A stretch of 24,783 nt of DNA from Bacteroidota bacterium (GCA_023390775.1 JAEWCF010000099.1:1-24783), one strand, 5' to 3'. Positions 1-8,093 are shown, numbered from the stretch's first letter. Numbers and translations: made by a program. Notes: generated by a model not told the origin, from the sequence alone.

Positions 1-1
1 C

Positions 2-1054
2 GAGAGGCTGGAGAAATGGGACGGGGGCTATTATTCGGAGAAGTTGCGGCAAAAACTTTTTGACCTGGACGAGGAGCAACTCAAACCGTATTTCAAACTT
101 GAAAACGTTCTGGATGGAGCATACGAGGTGGCCAAGAGGCTTTTCGGGCTGACGTTCAAGGAAGTTTTTAATATCGACAAATACCACGAGGATGTGCGCA
201 CCTTCGAGGTTCTTGGCCCCGACGGCGGGCTTACCGCCATCTTCTACGCCGACTTTTTCCCGCGAAAGGGCAAGCGTAACGGCGCGTGGATGACCTCGTT
301 CAAGCCGCAATACCGGCAAAACGGCATCGACGAGCGGCCGCATGTTTCCATCGTTTGCAATTTCACCAAACCGACGCCTACCAAACCCTCGCTTTTGACC
401 TTCAACGAGGTCACGACGCTTTTCCACGAGTTCGGCCACGCGCTGCACGGCATGCTCGCCGACACGAAATACCCTTCGCTTTCGGGTACCTCGGTGTACT
501 GGGACTTTGTTGAGCTTCCAAGCCAGATCATGGAAAACTGGTGCTATCAACCCGAGGCTCTCGCCCTTTTTGCGACCCATTATGAAACGGGCGAGGTGAT
601 CCAGCAGGAGTTCATTGATAAGATCAAGAAGAGCGCGAACTTCCAGGAAGGCATCGCGACGATGCGCCAACTGAGTTTCGGGATGCTGGACATGGCCTAC
701 CATGCCGCCGACCCTTCCAATATCGACGACGTAAAAGCCTTTGAACTCCGTGCATTTGAACCCACGGCACTTTATCCCGATGTTGCCGAAAACTGCATGA
801 GCACCTCTTTCTCGCACATTTTCCAGGGCGGATACTCAAGCGGGTATTACAGCTACAAATGGGCCGAGGTACTGGATGCGGACGCTTTTGAATACTTTGA
901 GCAGGAGGGCATTTTCAATCCCGCGGTGGCCAGGAGTTTCAGGGACAATATCCTCTCACGCGGCGGAACCGAGAAGCCAATGGAACTCTACAAGCGCTTT
1001 CGGGGGCAGGAACCCAAACCGGATGCACTTTTGCGCCGGGCCGGGCTCCTTTGA
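2..1054 (+). CDS. dcp: M3 family zinc metallopeptidase (peptidyl-dipeptidase Dcp / oligopeptidase A type), 3' part
   Basis: The open frame runs in from before the window; 350 codons of the C-terminal half are visible, so the start is missing (the family is usually about 680-700 residues). The zinc motif HEFGH is encoded at 425-439, and the third ligand Glu follows 29 residues later in WDFVELPSQ, the spacing known for thimet-type M3 peptidases. The C-terminal run with YSYKWAEVLDADAF and the ending FRGQEPKPDALLRRAGLL are typical of Dcp/PrlC-like enzymes. These degrade oligopeptides in the cytoplasm or periplasm; the missing N-terminus prevents a decision on location. Dcp versus oligopeptidase A cannot be separated safely here, so the symbol is tentative. 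The gene ends at TGA and is followed by a repeat element and a convergent membrane protein gene. Confidence 0.93.
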   Translation, partial: ERLEKWDGGYYSEKLRQKLFDLDEEQLKPYFKLENVLDGAYEVAKRLFGLTFKEVFNIDKYHEDVRTFEVLGPDGGLTAIFYADFFPRKGKRNGAWMTSFKPQYRQNGIDERPHVSIVCNFTKPTPTKPSLLTFNEVTTLFHEFGHALHGMLADTKYPSLSGTSVYWDFVELPSQIMENWCYQPEALALFATHYETGEVIQQEFIDKIKKSANFQEGIATMRQLSFGMLDMAYHAADPSNIDDVKAFELRAFEPTALYPDVAENCMSTSFSHIFQGGYSSGYYSYKWAEVLDADAFEYFEQEGIFNPAVARSFRDNILSRGGTEKPMELYKRFRGQEPKPDALLRRAGLL

Positions 1055-1055
1055 C

Positions 1056-1129
1056 CATGCGTGCCCGCGCTAGGGATAGAGCGTAGTGCCGCGCACTGCG
1101 ATAGCCCGACCTTTAGGGAGCGCCCGAAA
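1056..1129 (+). repeat. Dispersed hairpin-bearing element, copy A (short form)
   Basis: This fills the gap between two convergent genes. It contains GTGCCCGCGC at 1061-1070, also present (inverted) at 11276-11285 in copy B, then AGGGATAGAGCG, resembling AGGGATGGAAGCG of copy B. A hairpin with arms CGTAGTGC (1082-1089) and GCACTGCG (1093-1100, one G-T pair) follows, then GCGATAGCCCG and a final GCGCCC. No T-run follows the hairpin, so it is a poor intrinsic terminator. Membership in the family is weaker than for copies B and C. Confidence 0.5.
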
Positions 1130-1939
1130 TCAGCAGGCGATCATGGCCCACCATAAAATGGGGATGGCCTCCACCCACAGCGCTGAATAATAGCGGCTTC
1201 TTTGCTCGCTCGCGCCCGCCAGGAATGCACCCGTGACCGCGACAAGTATGGTATTGGCGAGCCACTGCCCGTCCGGATTTTGGGTTTGCATGATTTCCAG
1301 CAGGAAGAAAATGACAAGCAGGGCCATTCCGAGCCACTTGGTGCGCCGCACCCCGATTTGCTGCGGGACGGTCTTGAGCAGGGGATCGTCCTTGCGAAGG
1401 TCGACGATTTCGAAGATCAGGATGAGCACGAAGATCAGGATGAACCGCTGCAGGCATTTGAACATCAATTCCACGGTGAAAGCCATCCCGGCGTCCAGCA
1501 TGGGAAGCACGACCGTTACCCCTGCCCAACAAATGGATACGATGTAAATTTTAACTCCGGCCCAGTTTCGGGCATTGGTCCGGTTCGGAAAGAAAGGCAA
1601 AGCGTACAAAACGGTCAAAACCGCAAAAAGGCCCGTAACCGCGCGCGCGGCGAGGCTTAAATGCCAGAAGTAATAAAAGGCAAGCATCATTGCGATGACA
1701 CTGACCCTCGCCACCGTCCTGGTCCACGGCGTCAATTTCCAATTTTGTTGCCATACAAGCGAATGATACTTGACAAAGTTGTATCCAGCAACTGTCGAGA
1801 AAAAGGCAAACCACCCCATCGCATCGTGGTTCTCAATGGCAAACATGTGCTGTGTCATGCGCACCAGCGCGAAAACCGCGAAGGCGACATGGAGGCTGGC
1901 GCCGATGTAAATGTCGAGGAGGCGTTTAAGGATGGACAT
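1130..1939 (-). CDS. UbiA-like polytopic membrane protein (possible prenyltransferase homologue)
   Basis: 269 residues from ATG at 1939; a TTG three codons upstream lies inside a TAnnTTTG promoter element and is rejected. The protein is largely hydrophobic, with about eight probable membrane segments. The part around residues 180-196 (D180 and D184/D185 followed by a Thr-Val-Pro-Gln-Gln-Ile-Gly run) resembles the second Asp-rich motif of UbiA prenyltransferases. The first motif (NDxxD) is not seen where it would be expected; residues 52-58 read GYNFVKY instead. If it is a UbiA relative it may have lost or changed prenyl diphosphate binding. It converges on the M3 peptidase gene and diverges from gcvP. 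Family assignment is by pattern only and could be wrong; membrane location is secure. Confidence 0.75.
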   Translation of the reverse strand: MSILKRLLDIYIGASLHVAFAVFALVRMTQHMFAIENHDAMGWFAFFSTVAGYNFVKYHSLVWQQNWKLTPWTRTVARVSVIAMMLAFYYFWHLSLAARAVTGLFAVLTVLYALPFFPNRTNARNWAGVKIYIVSICWAGVTVVLPMLDAGMAFTVELMFKCLQRFILIFVLILIFEIVDLRKDDPLLKTVPQQIGVRRTKWLGMALLVIFFLLEIMQTQNPDGQWLANTILVAVTGAFLAGASEQRSRYYSALWVEAIPILWWAMIAC

Positions 1940-1942
1940 ATG

Positions 1943-1950
1943 CAAAGCTA
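1943..1950 (-). promoter_or_regulatory. Bacteroidota -7 promoter element for the UbiA-like gene
   Basis: The minus strand reads TAGCTTTG, an exact match to TAnnTTTG, with only 3 nt before the ATG at 1939. No clear TTG is found 18-19 nt upstream; that region is a heptamer array. Transcription from here would give an essentially leaderless mRNA. Confidence 0.5.
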
Positions 1951-1956
1951 CTTGAA

Positions 1957-1991
1957 AGCTGTCAGCTGTCAGCTATCAGTCATCAGTATGA
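1957..1991. repeat. Heptamer tandem array (AGCTGTC family)
   Basis: Consecutive 7-base units: AGCTGTC, AGCTGTC, AGCTATC, AGTCATC, AGTATGA. On the minus strand they read as GACAGCT/GATAGCT, the same family as the TAGCTGA arrays at 13425-13473 and 13549-13604. Confidence 0.85.
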
Positions 1992-2030
1992 TTTGGTCCT
2001 ACCTGCACGTTTAGTGCTCTTATTCCTCAA

Positions 2031-2182
2031 TGACCTTACGATTTTAAGACCTTACGACTTTTAGACCTTATTACCTTATGACCTTACGACTTTAAGACCT
2101 TATGCCTTTAAGACCTTATGACCTTATGACCTTACGACTTTAAGACCTTACGACTTTTAGACCTTATGACTTTTGCCTTTTG
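2031..2182. repeat. Octamer tandem array, 19 units
   Basis: The stretch divides without gaps into 8-base units that alternate roughly between AGACCTTA/TGACCTTA and CGACTTTA/CGACTTTT, with variants TTACCTTA, TGCCTTTA, TGACTTTT and GCCTTTTG. Most of the 1946-2265 intergenic gap consists of this and the neighbouring heptamer arrays; I see no gene in it. Confidence 0.93.
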
Positions 2183-2216
2183 ACGTTCGACGTTCGACAT
2201 TTGACATTTGACATTC
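2182..2216. repeat. Heptamer tandem array (GACGTTC/GACATTT family)
   Basis: Five perfect 7-base steps: GACGTTC, GACGTTC, GACATTT, GACATTT, GACATTC. The 17-mer CGTTCGACGTTCGACAT at 2184-2200 recurs as its exact reverse complement at 13362-13378. The array supplies the probable -33 TTG (2208-2210) of the gcvP promoter. Confidence 0.9.
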
Positions 2217-2236
2217 GTCAATTTACTTTACTTTTG
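2208..2236 (+). promoter_or_regulatory. gcvP promoter, TTG-N18-TAnnTTTG
   Basis: TTG at 2208-2210, an 18-nt spacer, then TACTTTTG at 2229-2236, an exact TAnnTTTG match. This is the sigma-ABfr-type arrangement known for Bacteroidota. The predicted transcript starts near 2240, so the in-frame GTG at 2236 cannot be the gcvP start and the ATG at 2266 is favoured, leaving a leader of about 26 nt. Confidence 0.75.
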
Positions 2237-2265
2237 TGGCACTAAAAACAACACGCTTCCCCTAT

Positions 2266-5115
2266 ATGAAAACAGATGCTTTTGCCCTGCGGCACATCGG
2301 CCCGAGAGAGTCGGACCTTGCGCACATGCTCAAGACCGTAGGCACCGAATCACTTGACCAGCTGGTTTATGAGACGCTTCCCGACGACATCCGCCTGAAA
2401 GCGCCGCTTGACCTCGATCCCGCGATGACCGAATACGAATACCTCGGCCACATCCGCGAGCTCGGGCAAAAGAACAAAATCTATAAATCCTACATCGGAT
2501 TGGGCTATCATCCCTGCATCGTGCCTGCCGCCATTCAGCGCAACATTTTTGAAAACCCGGGTTGGTACACCGCCTACACGCCGTATCAGGCCGAGATTGC
2601 GCAGGGCCGACTAGAAGCGCTTCTGAATTATCAGACCACCGTGATTGAACTCACGGGCATGGAAATCGCCAATGCATCGCTGCTTGACGAGGGCACCGCC
2701 GCAGCCGAAGCGATGGCCTTGTTGTTTGACGTCCGCACGCGCGACCAGAAAAAGAACAACGCGAACAAATTCTTTGTCTCGGAGGAAATTTTGCCGCAAA
2801 CGCTCTCGGTTTTGCAGACGCGCTCAACGCCCATTGGGGTTGAACTTGTCGTGGGCAATCACGAGGAATTTGATTTTGCAGATGATTTCTTTGGCGCCAT
2901 CCTGCAGTATCCGGGCAAATTCGGGCAGGTGCACGATTACGCATCGTTTATTTCCAAGGCTAAATCGAAAGACATCAAGACGGCCGTTGCCGCCGACATA
3001 CTATCGCTTGTAATGCTCACGCCTCCGGGCGAAATGGGGGCCGATGTTGTCGTGGGAACCACGCAGCGCTTCGGGATCCCGATGGGTTATGGCGGGCCGC
3101 ATGCCGCGTACTTTGCGACAAAGGAAGAATACAAGCGAAGCATGCCGGGCCGCATCATCGGCGTGACGATTGATGCCAACGGAAACCGCGCGCTCCGCAT
3201 GGCGCTCCAGACTCGCGAGCAGCACATCAAACGCGAGAAGGCGACCTCCAACATCTGCACCGCGCAGGTACTATTGGCAGTCATGGCCGGAATGTACTCG
3301 GTGTATCACGGTCCCGACGGATTGAAATATATCGCAAGTAAGGTTCATGCATCGGCGGTGACGCTTGCCGATGCGCTCAACAAAATCGGGGTTTACCAAA
3401 CCAATTCGGCGTTTTTTGACACGCTTTTGGTCAAGGCAGATGCGCCTTCGATCAAGAAGGTGGCCGAATCACGTGGAGTCAATTTCCACTATCCCGATAG
3501 CGGTTCGGTGGCGATATCCATCAACGAAACGACTTCCATCGCCGACCTCAACGAGATCCTGTCGATCTTTGGCGAGGTTTTGGTCAAGGATGCGGGCAAG
3601 ATCACCGAATTATCGGCCGAAGCCAACATCGGTAACCTCAAGCGCACATCGGATTTCCTCAAACACGAGGTTTTCAACAAACACCATTCGGAGACCGCGC
3701 TTATGCGCTACATCAAGATGCTCGAGCGCCGCGACCTGGCGCTGAACCACTCGATGATTTCGCTGGGGTCCTGCACGATGAAACTCAACGCGGCCGCCGA
3801 AATGCTTCCCCTGAGCATGCCGCAGTGGAACAGCATCCACCCTTTCGCGCCGCTTGACCAGGCCGAGGGTTACCAGCAAATGCTCAAGAAACTCGAGCAG
3901 CAGCTCAACGTGATCACCGGTTTTGCTGGCACGACGCTCCAGCCGAATTCGGGGGCGCAGGGCGAATACGCCGGCCTGATGGTCATCCGCGCCTACCACG
4001 AATCGCGTGGCGAATCGCACCGCAACATCGCCCTGATCCCGGCTTCGGCACACGGGACAAACCCGGCAACCGCGACCATGGCGGGCATGCAGGTGGTGGT
4101 GACCAAGACATCTGAAAATGGCAACATCGACGTTGAAGACCTGCGCGAAAAGGCGATCAGGCACAAGGACAACCTTGCCTGCCTGATGGTGACCTATCCG
4201 TCGACGCACGGCGTCTTTGAATCGGCAATCCGCGAAATCACCAAGATCATCCACGACAACGGCGGCCAGGTCTATATGGACGGTGCCAATATGAACGCGC
4301 AGGTGGGCCTGACCAATCCGGCCACGATTGGTGCCGATGTTTGCCACCTCAACCTGCACAAGACCTTCGCGATCCCTCACGGGGGCGGCGGACCGGGAGT
4401 GGGTCCAATCTGCGTGGCCAAACACCTCGTGCCGTTTTTGCCGACAAATCCCGTTATTCCGACCGGAGGCGACAAGGCGATCACCGCAATCTCGGCGGCG
4501 CCATGGGGTTCGGCACTGGTTTGCCTGATCTCCTACGGATACATTACGATGCTGGGTGCCGAAGGCCTCACCGATTCCACCAAATACGCCATCCTCAACG
4601 CCAACTACATCAAGGAAAGGCTTAAGGGCCATTACACCACACTTTATTCGGGTGAGATGGGCCGTGCGGCACATGAGATGATCCTCGAGTGCAGGCCGTT
4701 CAAGGAGAAGGGCATCGAGGTGACCGACATCGCCAAACGCCTGATGGATTACGGCTTCCACGCCCCGACGGTCTCGTTCCCTGTTGCCGGAACGCTGATG
4801 GTAGAGCCCACCGAAAGCGAAAATCTCGAGGAACTGGACCGTTTTTGCGATGCGATGATCTCCATCCGCCGGGAAATCGAGGCGGCATCGGCAGACGACA
4901 AGAACAACGTCCTTAAGAATTCGCCACATACCCTGGCCATGCTCACGTCGGATAACTGGGATTTCCCCTACTCGCGCGAACAGGCTGCCTTCCCGTTGGA
5001 TTACATCGCGGAAAACAAGTTCTGGCCTGCGGTACGGCGCGTGGACGATGCCTACGGCGACCGCAACCTGGTCTGCTCGTGCGCACCGATCGAGGCGTAT
5101 ATGGAAAATGAATAA
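2266..5115 (+). CDS. gcvP: Glycine dehydrogenase (decarboxylating), P protein of the glycine cleavage system
   Basis: 949 residues from the ATG at 2266 (MKTDAFALRHIGPRESDL), the length I expect for flavobacterial P proteins; a longer frame from GTG at 2236 overlaps the promoter. The enzyme decarboxylates glycine with pyridoxal phosphate and passes the aminomethyl group to the lipoyl arm of GcvH. The protein has the single-chain two-half form: an N-terminal half beginning RHIGP and a C-terminal catalytic half. The PLP-binding lysine is K699 in the motif LNLHKTFAIPHGGGGPG (codon at 4360-4362). Glycine-rich and AHGTNPA cofactor-site motifs are also present. gcvT and gcvH are not nearby, as is common in flavobacteria. 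A good intrinsic terminator follows, so it is probably transcribed alone. Confidence 0.98.
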   Translation: MKTDAFALRHIGPRESDLAHMLKTVGTESLDQLVYETLPDDIRLKAPLDLDPAMTEYEYLGHIRELGQKNKIYKSYIGLGYHPCIVPAAIQRNIFENPGWYTAYTPYQAEIAQGRLEALLNYQTTVIELTGMEIANASLLDEGTAAAEAMALLFDVRTRDQKKNNANKFFVSEEILPQTLSVLQTRSTPIGVELVVGNHEEFDFADDFFGAILQYPGKFGQVHDYASFISKAKSKDIKTAVAADILSLVMLTPPGEMGADVVVGTTQRFGIPMGYGGPHAAYFATKEEYKRSMPGRIIGVTIDANGNRALRMALQTREQHIKREKATSNICTAQVLLAVMAGMYSVYHGPDGLKYIASKVHASAVTLADALNKIGVYQTNSAFFDTLLVKADAPSIKKVAESRGVNFHYPDSGSVAISINETTSIADLNEILSIFGEVLVKDAGKITELSAEANIGNLKRTSDFLKHEVFNKHHSETALMRYIKMLERRDLALNHSMISLGSCTMKLNAAAEMLPLSMPQWNSIHPFAPLDQAEGYQQMLKKLEQQLNVITGFAGTTLQPNSGAQGEYAGLMVIRAYHESRGESHRNIALIPASAHGTNPATATMAGMQVVVTKTSENGNIDVEDLREKAIRHKDNLACLMVTYPSTHGVFESAIREITKIIHDNGGQVYMDGANMNAQVGLTNPATIGADVCHLNLHKTFAIPHGGGGPGVGPICVAKHLVPFLPTNPVIPTGGDKAITAISAAPWGSALVCLISYGYITMLGAEGLTDSTKYAILNANYIKERLKGHYTTLYSGEMGRAAHEMILECRPFKEKGIEVTDIAKRLMDYGFHAPTVSFPVAGTLMVEPTESENLEELDRFCDAMISIRREIEAASADDKNNVLKNSPHTLAMLTSDNWDFPYSREQAAFPLDYIAENKFWPAVRRVDDAYGDRNLVCSCAPIEAYMENE

Positions 5116-5122
5116 ATAATTG

Positions 5123-5151
5123 GCCCTGAATAAATTTCAGGGCTTTTTTTT
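5123..5151 (+). terminator. Rho-independent terminator of gcvP
   Basis: Arms GCCCTGAA (5123-5130) and TTCAGGGC (5136-5143) form a perfect 8-bp stem with a 5-nt loop, followed directly by eight T. It begins 8 nt after the gcvP stop. Confidence 0.92.
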
Positions 5152-5157
5152 ATATCA

Positions 5158-6525
5158 TTGCATCCTAAAGTCAAGGTTATCAATATTCCCTACCACCTGA
5201 TCCTGCTGCTTTTGCTGGGCGCGGCATGCCCGGCGCAAAGCGTGAAACTAGAATATCTTCCAAAGAATGCGGATTCCCTGAAGGCATTCCTTGTCTCGGC
5301 CACGTCCAGGAAGGCGAAGGAATTTGGGCCGAAGTACCAGAAAGAAATCAAAAACGAGCTCGAGGAGCGGAAAGAGCACTTTGTCAAAACCATCCTTGAC
5401 AGCTCCTACATTTACAATTCATCGCTAAACCGGTACCTCAAGACGGTATTGACCAAAATCTACGAGGGAAATCCCGATCTGCCCCAAAAAGACTTTTATT
5501 TTCTGATCGACCGCTCGCCCATACCTAACGCCGGCTGTTACGGAAACGGGCTGTTCTCTGTAAACCTCGGACTGTTCTCGCTCCTTGACAGTGAAGGCCA
5601 ACTTGCATCGGTACTCTGCCATGAAATCGCACATTACCAGCTCAAGCATAACGACAAAAGCCTGATCCGCCACGTCGAGACCATGAACGCCAAGGAAACC
5701 AAAAGCAAGATCAGCAAGATCAAGAGCAAGCGCTACGGAAGGCGGCAGGCGCTTGACGAACTGCAAAAAGAACTTGCCTATAACTTCATGAAACGCAGCA
5801 GGTCGGCCGAGATGCAGGCCGATTCGCTGGGGCTCGCGCTTTTGAAAAATGCTGGTTTCGATGCGCCTTCGGTCGTGTCTGTGCTAAAAAAGCTCAAGGA
5901 TTCAGATTCGCTGCTGTTCTCCGCCAACACCAATATCCGTTCGCGCCTCAATTTTGAAGGATATCCGTTCAGGGAAGGTTGGCTCGAGCCCGAGACCAGG
6001 CTATTTGACACCGATGAGATGGTGGATGACCGCTCCTTTAACAAGGATTCGCTCAAAAGCCACCCGGACATTGACAAAAGGCTCGGCGAAATGCTGAAAT
6101 TCACCTCCGGTTCCGAACCATGGGCAAGCGCCAATCCCTATCTGGAAATCAAGAAGGCCGCAGGCTTTTACATGATCCAATCGGCTATGGATGCCCGCCG
6201 CCTTGACATTGCGCTGTACCAGGCGCTGACCATGGCCGAGGACGGTTCGCTTGATGAAAAATCATACGCATTAATTGTGGCCGGATTGCTCAAAAAAACG
6301 TACGAACTCAAGCAAAACCACACCTTTGGCAAATACGTAGGCCCCGTTAGCCCGTTCTCCGAAGAAGTTTACCTCAACGAAGTCAGATTGTTTTTGAACC
6401 GGCTTGAAATAAAAAACATACGAAGGATCGGTCATTTCTTTTGCGAGAAATACCGGGACCAAATGAACGATATTCCTGAATTTGAGCAGATCACCGCTTT
6501 CTTCCAGGCGCTTAACCCTAATTAA
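5158..6525 (+). CDS. Exported M48-type zinc metalloprotease
   Basis: 455 residues from a TTG at 5158; there is no in-frame ATG ahead of the signal peptide, so the start is uncertain. Residues 1-28 form a signal peptide (hydrophobic core HLILLLLLGAACPAQS), probably cut by signal peptidase I near Ser28; the Cys at 24 does not sit in a good lipobox. HEIAH at residues 155-159 gives two zinc ligands and the catalytic Glu; E218 in EMQADSLGLALL is the likely third ligand (ExxxD), as in M48 (Ste24/HtpX/BepA-like) peptidases. The C-terminal ~230 residues are not recognised and may be helical repeats. Location is likely periplasmic, where relatives help quality control of outer-membrane proteins; that role is an inference. 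It is followed after 6 nt by an unknown secreted protein and probably cotranscribed with it. Confidence 0.85.
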   Translation: MHPKVKVINIPYHLILLLLLGAACPAQSVKLEYLPKNADSLKAFLVSATSRKAKEFGPKYQKEIKNELEERKEHFVKTILDSSYIYNSSLNRYLKTVLTKIYEGNPDLPQKDFYFLIDRSPIPNAGCYGNGLFSVNLGLFSLLDSEGQLASVLCHEIAHYQLKHNDKSLIRHVETMNAKETKSKISKIKSKRYGRRQALDELQKELAYNFMKRSRSAEMQADSLGLALLKNAGFDAPSVVSVLKKLKDSDSLLFSANTNIRSRLNFEGYPFREGWLEPETRLFDTDEMVDDRSFNKDSLKSHPDIDKRLGEMLKFTSGSEPWASANPYLEIKKAAGFYMIQSAMDARRLDIALYQALTMAEDGSLDEKSYALIVAGLLKKTYELKQNHTFGKYVGPVSPFSEEVYLNEVRLFLNRLEIKNIRRIGHFFCEKYRDQMNDIPEFEQITAFFQALNPN

Positions 6526-6531
6526 CACTTT

Positions 6532-8061
6532 ATGAAAAACAAAATTATCGGAGCACTGACCCTGCTCCTGGCCATTTCGGCATCGGCGCAAAGCAGCAAA
6601 ATCAGCGACGTTGCGACCTTCAAGATGCGCAATGCATCGGCCATCATGGACAAAAACAACAATGTGGACGGCTATTACTTTTTTTATGTCGGTGACAAAT
6701 TAAAGAAAGGAAACCGCGAATTCACGATCCAGATCATGGACCAGAATCTGGTGGAAGTGGCGAGGAAAAATCACGTCGACAACAAGAACACGTTCCTGAT
6801 GGAGTCCAGCTTCAACAACCAGGCAATGATGTTTGCGTTGGCCAACTACAAGGAAAAGGAAATCACGCTTTTGACCTTCGACAAGCAGGCAAACCAGACC
6901 GGAATGCAAAAAATTCCCCTGGAATCAAAGGAAATCCGCTATATCCAGGCTGCAGAGATGACCAACAGTTTTACCGCGCTTTACGCCGTGGAGAACAAGG
7001 GTTTCATTTTCAATAAGGTCGATGACAACAAGAAAATCGGGTATACGCTCAAATATTATCCTACCGACGGCGGCGCCGGATGGCAGTTTGCCTCTCCCGA
7101 AACCGCCAAGGACATCAAGATGATCACCCCGATCGAGGTCAACTCGCAGGTGGTTGTGGCGCGTGAGGATTCAAGGCCCGGTGCCCTGTCGCGCAACATC
7201 ACGACTACAATCAAGATTATCGACGTGAATACGGGAAAGCTAATGTTTGAGCGTTCTTACAGCAAGAGCAAGCAACCTCGCATGGTGACCAACGCTTTCC
7301 TGACGCCCGAAAATACCCTGGTGCTCATGGGTGAATATTACAAACAGGGCGACAACATCTACGATGACAAGAGCCTGGGGCTCTTCTCGGAAGTTATTGA
7401 CCTGACCGGAAAAACGGTTAAGGAATCGGTGGCCAGTTGGGAAACCGACATCGCCAAGCTTTTGAAAGTAAAAGAAGGCAGCAAGGTCAAGGACAAGGGC
7501 TATATCTATTTCCACGATGTCATCCGCACGCAGACCGGTGAATATTACGCGATTGGAGAATACTACCGCAAAACCGTAAGTGCCGGCGGGGTCGCCATGG
7601 CGCTACTGGTCAACAGCAACAGCCCGGTGACGCAATTGACCATCACGAACTCTGTGGTATTCAAGTTCGATAAGGATTTTCAACTGAAATCGGTTCACGA
7701 ATTTGAGAAAGGAAAATCACGTGTCCCGAGCATGTCCGATTACGGCAGCCCGCAATTGAACGCAGCGGCGATGGCACAGTTGGGCTACTTTGACTATTCC
7801 TATACCCAGATCGATCCCGCAAATGACCGCTTCTATTCTTGTTTCATCGATGTGGAACGCGAAAAGGGCGAAGGCAGCAAACCCGCTTTTAAAACAATCA
7901 TTTACGACGAAGGCCAACTGTCCGAAGACAAGATTCCATTGAAGTCCATCGGAAAAAACTTTAGGGTTTTCCCGGCCAAGATGGGTAACGTCATGCTCCT
8001 CGAATACGACAAGAAAGCCAAGACCCTTGACCTCCACCTCGAAAAGATTAACATCAAATAA
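6532..8061 (+). CDS. Secreted protein of unknown function
   Basis: 509 residues; ATG at 6532 begins a clear signal peptide (MKNKIIGALTLLLAISASAQS), so the mature protein starts near residue 20. The rest is rich in alternating beta-strand-like segments (for example FTIQIMDQNL, TLVLMGEYYKQG, YAIGEYYRKTV), which suggests a beta-propeller or other all-beta repeat fold; this is an impression from the pattern only. There is no type IX sorting signal at the C-terminus, so it is likely periplasmic or outer-membrane associated. It lies 6 nt after the M48 protease gene and ends at a terminator, so the two form a two-gene unit and may act together. I do not recognise a family. Confidence 0.8.
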   Translation: MKNKIIGALTLLLAISASAQSSKISDVATFKMRNASAIMDKNNNVDGYYFFYVGDKLKKGNREFTIQIMDQNLVEVARKNHVDNKNTFLMESSFNNQAMMFALANYKEKEITLLTFDKQANQTGMQKIPLESKEIRYIQAAEMTNSFTALYAVENKGFIFNKVDDNKKIGYTLKYYPTDGGAGWQFASPETAKDIKMITPIEVNSQVVVAREDSRPGALSRNITTTIKIIDVNTGKLMFERSYSKSKQPRMVTNAFLTPENTLVLMGEYYKQGDNIYDDKSLGLFSEVIDLTGKTVKESVASWETDIAKLLKVKEGSKVKDKGYIYFHDVIRTQTGEYYAIGEYYRKTVSAGGVAMALLVNSNSPVTQLTITNSVVFKFDKDFQLKSVHEFEKGKSRVPSMSDYGSPQLNAAAMAQLGYFDYSYTQIDPANDRFYSCFIDVEREKGEGSKPAFKTIIYDEGQLSEDKIPLKSIGKNFRVFPAKMGNVMLLEYDKKAKTLDLHLEKINIK

Positions 8062-8065
8062 ACCA

Positions 8066-8092
8066 AAACCCGGCTCGTCCGGGTTTATTTTT
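8066..8092 (+). terminator. Terminator of the M48 / secreted protein unit
   Basis: Perfect 8-bp stem AAACCCGG (8066-8073) with CCGGGTTT (8079-8086), loop CTCGT, followed by ATTTTT. The tail also forms TATTTTTG (8086-8093), a TAnnTTTG match that could serve as the -7 element of the next gene. Confidence 0.85.
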
Positions 8093-8093
8093 G
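8086..8093 (+). promoter_or_regulatory. Candidate -7 element of the truncated haemoglobin gene
   Basis: TATTTTTG matches TAnnTTTG and ends 4 nt before the ATG at 8098. No TTG lies 18-19 nt upstream because the terminator stem occupies that place. If used, the mRNA would be leaderless. Confidence 0.35.

Noticed and set aside
1082..1100. Terminator between the M3 peptidase and UbiA-like genes
   Set aside because: The hairpin has no T-run on either strand and lies in a repeat-like block.
2031..2216. CRISPR or iteron origin of replication
   Set aside because: The units are contiguous 7-8 nt with drifting letters, no DnaA-type boxes or replication gene is adjacent, and gcvP follows with a normal promoter.
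3610..4929. Long minus-strand open frame of 439 codons inside gcvP
   Set aside because: It is antisense to a clearly conserved P protein, has the Arg/His/Asp-rich look of a mirror of biased codons, and no promoter or family match.
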